Positions 1 to 5,330 of a stretch of 5,330 bases of DNA are shown here, piece after piece. Below the pieces are notes generated by a model, which saw only the letters and a list, made by a program, of their open reading frames with translations, did no database searches and was not told the origin of the DNA. Each line of letters begins with the position of its first letter. The first letter of the stretch is position 1. The stretch is from Rhodospirillales bacterium (lineage in GTDB: Bacteria; Pseudomonadota; Alphaproteobacteria; Acetobacterales; Acetobacteraceae), in assembly GCA_028870815.1 (NCBI GenBank), contig JAGWOU010000171.1, positions 1-5,330 on the forward strand, written 5' to 3'. Made by a program: the position numbers and the translations under genes.

Positions 1-1012
<1,012 letters not shown>

Positions 1013-1014
1013 AA

Positions 1015-2064
1015 TCAGCTTGGCTGCCAGCCGTAATTCTTCGCCAGAAACGCCAGTAATTGCGGCTGTTCAGCGGGCACGAAGGCGAGTGTGGTGAGCG
1101 CATTGGCCAGTACCGGGGCTGGTTGCAGTGAAATGGAGCTGGCCTGGGCGGCGGCACTTACCGCCGGGCTGTTGGCGGCCTGCTGGGCCGCGCTGCGCCA
1201 CTGCGCCACTGCGGAAGGGTCGGTGAGGCGTGGCAGCACCATCAGAAAATCCAGCCGTGCTGCGGCGGCGGCGGCCTCATAAGCGGAGGCGAGTAGCGGG
1301 CTCACCGCCGGGCCGAGCGCCGAAGCAATGGGCAGGCCAGGAAATAGCGGGTCCGCCACGGTTGTGCTGCCGGCCCCCGGCGCGCCGATGGAAAAGGCCG
1401 GCACCGCGCCCGAGGCGGTGAGCGGGGTAAGGTCTTCTGGCACACCCTCGCCGCTGATGAACACCGCGTCCACGGATCCGGCGATGAAGGCGCGGGTCTT
1501 ATCCTCGCTGCTATGCATGCCAAAAACGGGCGCGGTGGCGACACCGAGCCTGGCCAATGCCAGCAACGCCGCGAGATCAGCACTTTGCGGCTGCGCCACG
1601 CCGATGCGCAGCGGGGCCATTTTCTGCAATATTTCCAGTGTTGGCGTGCTGCCGGGCGATGCGCGCAGCATCAGCACGCCGGAATTGCAGCCGGTTAACA
1701 GCGGGGTCCAATGTGTCGGGTCGAAATGCACCCTTGCATCGCCGGTGAGGTAGGCGATGAGCGCCGCACCGGGCAGGATGGCGGCGCTGCGCCCGTCCGG
1801 CACCAGCAACGCGTCCAGCCGGTTGGCGCCGGTCACGCCATCCAGCCCACCCACGGGCTGCGGCACGATGTTTGGCGTGCCAGGATAAACATCTGAAATC
1901 GCGAGCGCGAAGGCATTGCCCCAACGGCTGGTTTGCCCGCCATTTGGCCCCGCCACAAGCAGGGTCATCGGTCCCGGGGCTGGTTGAGCCGCCGTCTGGC
2001 CGCGCGCCAAGCCCGGCAGCAAGGCCGATGCAGCCAGGGTACCCAGCATGTGCCGGCGGTTCAT
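1015..2064 (-). CDS. Bug/TctC-like tripartite tricarboxylate transporter substrate-binding protein, Tat-like signal
   Basis: A predicted exported solute-binding protein of 349 residues, probably periplasmic; its ligand cannot be told from sequence. The N-terminus MNRRHMLGTLAASALLPGLA is a twin-arginine-like or Sec signal (RRxML), with likely cleavage near residues 20-22. The mature part has the outline of the Bug/TctC family: a first strand with a glycine turn (MTLLVAGPNGG, 33-43), then GGLDGVTGANRLDALLVPDG (72-91), matching the family's GG..G..xAxxxPDG region, and GSVDAVFISG (197-206), like the family's pocket-forming GxVD segment. The match is divergent, hence moderate confidence. I chose the ATG at 2064 because it puts the arginine pair at the very N-terminus and has GGAG (2078-2075) ten bases upstream. 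An in-frame TTG at 2109 would add 15 residues ahead of the signal. Apt lies 58 bases upstream and radA two bases downstream. No TctA/TctB membrane partner is in the window; orphan binding proteins are common in this family. Confidence 0.65.
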   Translation of the reverse strand: MNRRHMLGTLAASALLPGLARGQTAAQPAPGPMTLLVAGPNGGQTSRWGNAFALAISDVYPGTPNIVPQPVGGLDGVTGANRLDALLVPDGRSAAILPGAALIAYLTGDARVHFDPTHWTPLLTGCNSGVLMLRASPGSTPTLEILQKMAPLRIGVAQPQSADLAALLALARLGVATAPVFGMHSSEDKTRAFIAGSVDAVFISGEGVPEDLTPLTASGAVPAFSIGAPGAGSTTVADPLFPGLPIASALGPAVSPLLASAYEAAAAAARLDFLMVLPRLTDPSAVAQWRSAAQQAANSPAVSAAAQASSISLQPAPVLANALTTLAFVPAEQPQLLAFLAKNYGWQPS

Positions 2065-2122
2065 TTTGGCTCTGCTCCGCGTTTCCTCAAAGCCCAAGAG
2101 ATTACGCAACCCTGCTCGTCCG

Positions 2123-2638
2123 TCAATCGTCGTACTGCATCAGCGCTTCAACCGGCACGTCGAGTTTCTCCCGCCCTTTAAGGAAGGTAAGCTCGATCAT
2201 GACGGCGGCGGCAACAACCTCCGCGCCGACATTCCGCAATAGCTGGATGCCTGCCCCCATGGTGCCGCCGGTGGCCAGAAGATCGTCCACCACCACCACG
2301 CGTGCCCCGGGGGCGATCGCGTCAGCTTGGATTTCCACACGGTCGGAGCCGTATTCAAGCGCGTAATCCAGCCCCACGGTGGCGCCGGGCAGTTTGCCGG
2401 GCTTGCGGATCATAACGAAACCGCAGCCGAGCTTCAGCGCCAAGGGTGCGGCCAGCAGGAAGCCCCGGCTTTCCACGCCCGCAAGCACGGTGGGATGATA
2501 AGCCCGCACGCTGTTGGCAAGCCGCCCCATCGCCACTTGCCAGGCATCGGCATGCCGCAGCAGCGTCGAGATATCGTAGAAAAGGATTCCCGGCTTGGGA
2601 AAATCCGGGATGCTGCGGATGTGATCTTTAAGGTCCAT
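2123..2638 (-). CDS. apt: Adenine phosphoribosyltransferase
   Basis: Apt converts adenine and PRPP to AMP and pyrophosphate in cytoplasmic purine salvage. The 171-residue protein is complete, close to the family's usual 170-185. Visible landmarks: the N-terminal IPDFPKPGILFYDISTLL (10-27), typical of Apt; ESRGF (56-60); RKPGKLPG (78-85); LEYGSDRVEI (94-103); and the PRPP-binding loop VVVVDDLLATGGT (114-126) with its two adjacent aspartates. The ATG at 2638 is preferred. It follows AGAGG (2650-2646) at a seven-base spacing and gives the normal N-terminus. An in-frame ATG at 2737 would add 33 proline-rich residues overlapping the end of moaE. The gene follows moaE after 28 bases, with no terminator between, and is probably cotranscribed; I see no metabolic link to cofactor synthesis. 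Very secure. Confidence 0.98.
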   Translation of the reverse strand: MDLKDHIRSIPDFPKPGILFYDISTLLRHADAWQVAMGRLANSVRAYHPTVLAGVESRGFLLAAPLALKLGCGFVMIRKPGKLPGATVGLDYALEYGSDRVEIQADAIAPGARVVVVDDLLATGGTMGAGIQLLRNVGAEVVAAAVMIELTFLKGREKLDVPVEALMQYDD

Positions 2639-2666
2639 AATGGCGCCTCTATAAACGACCCTGGCC

Positions 2667-3140
2667 TTACGGCAAATTTTCGGGGCTGGCTGGCGTGTTC
2701 CAGGCGGCGGCGGTTGTATCGTCGGCCTCGCGGGCATCCACCCAGCTTGTCGTGCCGTCTTGCATTTCCTCGGCCTTCCAGAAAGGTGCGCGGGTTTTCA
2801 ACTGGTCGATGAGATAGGCGGTGGCGGCCAGGGCGTTGCCGCGATGCGCGCTGGCCGCCGCCGTGAAGACGATGTTCTGCCCCGGCTCCAGCCTGCCAAC
2901 GCGATGGATGATGATGCAGCCGGTCAGCGCCCAGCGGGCTTCAGCCTCGTCGGCCAGGCGTTCCAAAGCTTTTTCAGTCATGCCCGGATAATGTTCGAGG
3001 CAAAGCGCCTTCAGCCCGCCATCCGGCGCCTGCCGCACGATGCCGATGAAGCTTGCTAACCCGCCGGTGCCAGCGCCGCTCAAGCGTCCCAGCAGCGCGC
3101 CCGCGTCGAAATCCTGCTCCTGCACCGCCACCAGCCGCAT
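2667..3140 (-). CDS. moaE: Molybdopterin synthase catalytic subunit MoaE
   Basis: MoaE is the large subunit of molybdopterin synthase. With thiocarboxylated MoaD it adds the dithiolene sulfurs to cyclic pyranopterin monophosphate, giving molybdopterin. The 157-residue protein is full length (Escherichia coli MoaE is about 150). Family motifs are strong: SFIGIVR (30-36) with the conserved arginine; LEHYPGMTEKAL (48-59); IIHRVGRLEPG (77-87); SAHR (97-100); and the active-site segment LKTRAPFWK (114-122), whose two lysines, K115 and K122, match the catalytic lysines of the family; then W133 and AREAD. About ten extra residues rich in alanine and proline follow the usual end. It begins five bases after the moaD stop, with its ribosome site inside moaD, so the two subunits should be made together. 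Confidence 0.98.
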   Translation of the reverse strand: MRLVAVQEQDFDAGALLGRLSGAGTGGLASFIGIVRQAPDGGLKALCLEHYPGMTEKALERLADEAEARWALTGCIIIHRVGRLEPGQNIVFTAAASAHRGNALAATAYLIDQLKTRAPFWKAEEMQDGTTSWVDAREADDTTAAAWNTPASPENLP

Positions 3141-3145
3141 GGGCG

Positions 3146-3397
3146 TTAGCCTCCGGTTACCGGCGGAAAAAAGCCGATCTCTTTCGGCCTGCCCAAAGGC
3201 GCGTCAAGCGGCTGGAATTCCTGGTCTATGGCGCAGCGCACGGGTTTTTCATCTGAAAACGCTTTGGCATAGCCGGGGCCCTGGGTGCGCAGCCACGCGA
3301 TCAATGCCCGGGGCGTATCCACTCCCGGCGGCGGTTCCAGCTCCTCGCTGCTTTTGCCAATACGTTCGCGTAACCAGGCGAAATAAAGAATGCGCAT
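3146..3397 (-). CDS. moaD: Molybdopterin synthase sulfur carrier subunit MoaD
   Basis: MoaD is the small ubiquitin-fold subunit of molybdopterin synthase. Its C-terminal glycine is adenylated by a MoeB-type enzyme and turned into a thiocarboxylate that donates sulfur to the pterin. The protein has 83 residues, normal for MoaD, and starts with the first strand MRILYFAWLRERIG seen in many MoaD proteins. It ends EIGFFPPVTGG, with the exposed Gly82-Gly83 tail needed for function. The start at 3397 lies six bases after the lipoprotein stop. AGGG (3405-3402) overlaps that stop with a short four-base spacing. Directly upstream of moaE, as expected for the two subunits. MoeB and the earlier enzymes MoaA and MoaC are not in the window and must be encoded elsewhere. 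Confidence 0.96.
   Translation of the reverse strand: MRILYFAWLRERIGKSSEELEPPPGVDTPRALIAWLRTQGPGYAKAFSDEKPVRCAIDQEFQPLDAPLGRPKEIGFFPPVTGG
3150..3154 (-). promoter_or_regulatory. moaE Shine-Dalgarno site inside the MoaD diglycine codons
   Basis: The bases GGAGG, read on the minus strand, lie nine bases before the moaE ATG at 3140. They are part of the codons GGA GGC that encode the C-terminal Gly-Gly of MoaD, followed at once by the moaD stop TAA. The same bases thus serve as a functional protein tail and as the ribosome site of the partner subunit. Confidence 0.85.
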
Positions 3398-3403
3398 GTA
3401 ACC

Positions 3404-3814
3404 CTATCGTTCGTGGCCGGGCACGAGCGCAGGCGTCTGCGCCACGCCCCCCTGCATATCATAAAGATTGCCGCTGTTGGTGATGCCCTCGGCACCATTG
3501 ACCTGCCCGTTCGGGCCCGGCGGGTAGGGCGACGGCAGAGAGGGCGTGTATCCCTGCCCCAAAGGCAAATTGGCGTTCTTCGCCACCTCGCTCAATGTCG
3601 GGAATGGCTGCTCGGGTCCGGGCCAGACATCGCCGGCCTGGGTTTGCAGCGGGGTGATGGCGGGGGATTTGCCCAGGGCGCGCTGGGCGGTTTCGCTGGC
3701 GGCGGGCGGGGCGTTCGGGTTGCCGAAAGGCCACGTGGCATGCGACAGAAATGTGCCGCCGCCAGCGCAGCCTGTGAGGGAGAGTGCAGCGAACAAAGCG
3801 GGGATGGTGCGCAA
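3404..3814 (-). CDS. Small proline/glycine-rich lipoprotein of unknown function
   Basis: I do not recognise a characterised family. With the start I favour the protein has 136 residues. Its N-terminus MRTIPALFAALSLTGC is a compact lipoprotein signal with the lipobox LTGC, so C16 should be lipidated after cleavage and the mature 121 residues anchored in the envelope. The mature part is rich in Pro, Gly, Ala and Asn, with a conserved-looking core GDVWPGPEQPFPTLSEVAKN (61-80) and a PSLPSPYPPGPNG stretch (91-103). No enzyme motif or transmembrane segment is seen, and most of it may be extended or disordered. The TTG at 3814 has a strong AAGGAG eight bases upstream. An in-frame ATG at 3835 adds MAEGAEF, putting two acidic residues in the signal's n-region, which is unfavourable; its own site (AAGG, six bases away) is weaker. 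It sits between mobB and moaD with gaps of 13 and 6 bases, so it is probably cotranscribed with cofactor genes; no functional link can be read from the sequence. Confidence 0.78.
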   Translation of the reverse strand: MRTIPALFAALSLTGCAGGGTFLSHATWPFGNPNAPPAASETAQRALGKSPAITPLQTQAGDVWPGPEQPFPTLSEVAKNANLPLGQGYTPSLPSPYPPGPNGQVNGAEGITNSGNLYDMQGGVAQTPALVPGHER

Positions 3815-3822
3815 AAACTCTG

Positions 3823-3828
3823 CTCCTT
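3823..3828 (-). promoter_or_regulatory. Shine-Dalgarno site that favours the TTG start of the lipoprotein gene
   Basis: AAGGAG on the minus strand begins at the last base of the mobB stop codon TGA and ends eight bases before the TTG at 3814. It is among the strongest ribosome sites in the window. It cannot serve the in-frame ATG at 3835, which lies upstream of it, and so it argues for the shorter lipoprotein. Confidence 0.75.
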
Positions 3829-4325
3829 CAGCCATTGCCGGCCTTGTTTAACCCAAGAGCCGGAATCAGGAAATCCGCGACATTGGTGGGATTGTCCAGG
3901 GGCAGCACCGTTACCGGGCAATCCGGCAAGGGTGTATCCGCCGCCACGGCCAGCAAATGTTCATCCGGCCAGGGGGCTGGCTTGCCAAGCGCTTCGCGGT
4001 ACACGCCCAGGCGCGGCAAAGCCTCGGCCTTGAACCCTTCCACCAGCACAAGGTCCACGGGGGTTAGCCGCGCCAGCAGCGCCTCCAGCGGTGCCGGTTG
4101 CCGGGAGAATACGGCAAACCCATCCTGTGTGGTCAAAATCACTTCCCGCGCTCCTGCCTCGGCATGCACGAAACTGTCTTTGCCCGGCTTATCCAGCGTC
4201 ACACCATGATGCGCGTGTTTGACGGTGGAGACGCTGAGCCCACGCGCCTTGAGCAGCGGGATCAGCGCGGCGATCAGCGTGGTCTTGCCGGCGCCCGACC
4301 AGCCGGAAACGGCGAGGATTTTCAT
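3828..4325 (-). CDS. mobB: Molybdopterin-guanine dinucleotide biosynthesis adaptor protein MobB
   Basis: MobB is a small GTP-binding P-loop protein that helps MobA-type transferases attach a nucleotide to molybdenum cofactor; it improves but is often not essential for the step. The protein has 165 residues, normal for single-domain MobB. Motifs: MKILAVSGWSGAGKTTLIAA, with the Walker A loop at 8-16; the second strand with STVKHAHHG (33-41); DKPGKDSF (45-52), the MobB signature with a conserved aspartate and lysine; and DLVLVEGFK (91-99), the Walker-B-like strand. It starts five bases after the pgsA stop with no clear ribosome site, which suggests translational coupling. A longer open frame running back to 4676 overlaps pgsA and has no MobB-like content, so the ATG at 4325 is right. 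No MobA or MocA partner is in the window. Confidence 0.96.
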   Translation of the reverse strand: MKILAVSGWSGAGKTTLIAALIPLLKARGLSVSTVKHAHHGVTLDKPGKDSFVHAEAGAREVILTTQDGFAVFSRQPAPLEALLARLTPVDLVLVEGFKAEALPRLGVYREALGKPAPWPDEHLLAVAADTPLPDCPVTVLPLDNPTNVADFLIPALGLNKAGNG

Positions 4326-4330
4326 GGCGC

Positions 4331-4915
4331 TCAGGACGCGGTGTTGTGCGCGCCGGCATGGCGCAAACCGGCGGTGAGGTAATCCCAGCCGGTGATGAGG
4401 GTGAGGGCCGCCGCCAGCCACAGCAGCAAGAAGCCGATGCCGCCGACATGCAGAAAGCCTAGCCCGATGACCCGCGCCCCCGTATCGCCCAACAGCAGGA
4501 AGCCAAGGGCAACCATCTGCACACCGGTTTTCCATTTCGCCAGCTTGGTAACCGGCAGCCCGACGCGGATACCGGCGAGGTATTCCCGCAGGCCCGAGAC
4601 CAAGATCTCCCGCAGCATGATGACAATGGCGGGGTAGATGCCATAGCCCGGCATATGGCCGAAGCCGACAAGGCACATCAGCGTCGCGCCGATCAGCAGT
4701 TTATCCGCGATCGGGTCCAGCATGCGCCCGAAATCCGAAAGCTGGGCAAGCTCGCGGGCCAGCTTGCCGTCCAGATAATCGGTGATGCCGGCGAGGGTGA
4801 ACAGCAGTGCGGCACAAAAATCCGCCCAGGGCATGCCAATCGCCTCCAGCAGCACCAGCAGCGGAATGGCGCAGATGCGCGACAGGGTGAGGATGTTCGG
4901 CAGATCGGTCAGCAT
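4331..4915 (-). CDS. pgsA: CDP-diacylglycerol-glycerol-3-phosphate 3-phosphatidyltransferase
   Basis: PgsA makes phosphatidylglycerophosphate from CDP-diacylglycerol and glycerol-3-phosphate at the inner membrane, the committed step to phosphatidylglycerol and cardiolipin. The 194-residue protein carries the complete CDP-alcohol phosphotransferase signature: D46, D49-G50, A53-R54, G63, D67 and D71, at the canonical spacing. The N-terminus LPNILTLSRICAIPLLVLL is the typical first amphipathic/membrane segment; further hydrophobic stretches lie near 33-44, 75-87, 92-104, 133-143 and 158-175. The ATG at 4915 gives the usual N-terminus. A GTG at 4927, whose first base is the last base of the upstream stop TAG, would add four residues and cannot be excluded, since neither start has a good ribosome site. 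The order pgsA followed by moaD/moaE is a known arrangement in alphaproteobacteria; here mobB and a lipoprotein gene lie between them. Confidence 0.96.
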   Translation of the reverse strand: MLTDLPNILTLSRICAIPLLVLLEAIGMPWADFCAALLFTLAGITDYLDGKLARELAQLSDFGRMLDPIADKLLIGATLMCLVGFGHMPGYGIYPAIVIMLREILVSGLREYLAGIRVGLPVTKLAKWKTGVQMVALGFLLLGDTGARVIGLGFLHVGGIGFLLLWLAAALTLITGWDYLTAGLRHAGAHNTAS

Positions 4916-4926
4916 TGCGCTGAACA

Positions 4927-5301
4927 CTAGCGGGGATTTTGCGCGGGCGGAACACTCAGCGCGGATTCAATGCGCCGTATTGCTGCGGCCCCGGCCGTCT
5001 GGCTGGCTTCCTCCAACGCGCGGTAGGCGGCAAGCAATTCCTCGCCCAGTGCAGTAAGGCGTGCCCCGCCATGGGCGGCGCCGCCCTTGGCGGTTTCCAC
5101 CAGCGGCGTGGCGAAGCTGGCGTTGAGCGATTCGACCAGACCCCAGGCGCGTTTATAGCTCATGCCCATGCGCCGCCCGGCCGCCGCGATGGAGCCGGTT
5201 TCCGCGATCAGCGCCAGCAAATCCGCCCGGCCAGGACCCATGATGACGCCATGGGAGCCGTTGAGCCGTAATCGCAGCTGGAGAGGTGAAGAATCCGCCA
5301 T
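4927..5301 (-). CDS. ModE-like winged helix-turn-helix regulator without a molybdate-binding domain
   Basis: This is a predicted DNA-binding protein related to the N-terminal domain of ModE, the molybdate-responsive regulator. It has 124 residues. The helix-turn-helix lies in DLLALIAETGSIAAAGRRMG (27-46), continuing with MSYKRAWGLVESLN (47-60), close to the ModE pattern GSIxxAAxxxGxSYKxAWxxI. The wing follows: LVETAKGGAAHGGARLTALG (67-86), like the ModE ERxxGGxxGGGxxLT segment. A helix (88-115) suited to dimerisation then leads to a short tail. The molybdate-binding (MOP) domains of classical ModE, about 130 more residues, are absent, so any molybdate sensing must come from elsewhere. I chose the ATG at 5301; an in-frame TTG at 5313 is possible, and the frame stays open to the right edge. 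No clear ribosome site is visible for either. Its stop is one base from overlapping the alternative pgsA start. As first visible gene of a cofactor cluster, a role in molybdenum-related control is plausible but inferred. Confidence 0.87.
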   Translation of the reverse strand: MADSSPLQLRLRLNGSHGVIMGPGRADLLALIAETGSIAAAGRRMGMSYKRAWGLVESLNASFATPLVETAKGGAAHGGARLTALGEELLAAYRALEEASQTAGAAAIRRIESALSVPPAQNPR

Positions 5302-5330
5302 GGCGCTATTCAACCACGCCAGGGGTTTGA

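Noticed and set aside
2068..2094. A possible hairpin upstream of the binding-protein gene (GGCTTT pairing with AGAGCC, with the GGAG ribosome site in its loop)
   Set aside because: The stem is only six pairs with one G-T pair and a 15-base loop, so it is likely chance; there is no T-run, so it is not a terminator.
2639..2666. A CGTTTATA-like half-site in the moaE-apt gap, resembling part of a ModE operator
   Set aside because: ModE sites are inverted repeats with two half-sites; no second half-site is present here, and the location before apt is not a sensible operator.
2639..2737. An N-terminal extension of Apt from an upstream ATG
   Set aside because: It would overlap the end of moaE by 71 bases and add proline-rich residues absent from Apt proteins; the ATG at 2638 has a good ribosome site and the standard N-terminus.
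4326..4676. A long upstream extension of MobB
   Set aside because: It reads through pgsA in another frame and shows no MobB-like sequence; the MKILAVSGWSGAGKTT start is the normal family N-terminus.
5302..5330. A search for the end of an upstream gene such as uvrC, or for a promoter
   Set aside because: Only 29 bases are visible; two minus-strand frames end in stops here, but the residues before them are too few to recognise, and no -35/-10 pair is evident.

Overview
The window is GC-rich and densely coding. Every gene I can support lies on the minus strand, so the genes read from right to left. The proteins (a RadA of alphaproteobacterial style, PgsA next to moaD/moaE, a Bug/TctC-type binding protein, a proline-rich lipoprotein) point to an alphaproteobacterium. 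The Acetobacteraceae (Acidocella/Acidiphilium-like) are my best guess; this is inference from gene content and composition, with no marker gene to confirm it.

Layout in transcription order, from the right edge to the left: a ModE-like winged-helix regulator without a molybdate-sensing domain (5301-4927); pgsA, phosphatidylglycerophosphate synthase (4915-4331); mobB, molybdenum cofactor nucleotide-attachment adaptor (4325-3828); a small uncharacterised lipoprotein (3814-3404); moaD (3397-3146); moaE (3140-2667); apt, adenine phosphoribosyltransferase (2638-2123); a Bug/TctC-like periplasmic binding protein with a Tat-like signal (2064-1015); and radA, which starts at a TTG (1012) and leaves the window at its left edge, before its C-terminal Lon-like domain is complete.

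Gaps between genes are 2 to 58 bases. Three stop-to-start junctions are 6 bases or less, and several Shine-Dalgarno sites lie inside the end of the preceding gene. I see no terminator anywhere, so the nine genes look like one transcription unit, or at most two if a promoter hides in the 58-base gap before the binding-protein gene.

The theme of the right half is molybdenum cofactor: MoaD and MoaE together are molybdopterin synthase, MobB assists the later nucleotide-attachment step, and the first gene is a relative of the molybdate regulator ModE. PgsA (anionic phospholipid synthesis), Apt (adenine salvage) and RadA (recombination branch migration) are housekeeping passengers. The least understood members are the mid-operon lipoprotein and the orphan binding protein. 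I found no mobile element, CRISPR array, RNA gene or clear new system. The most distinctive points are the sensorless ModE-like protein heading the cluster, the lipoprotein set between cofactor genes, and start-site features (TTG starts, and a ribosome site embedded in the MoaD diglycine codons).
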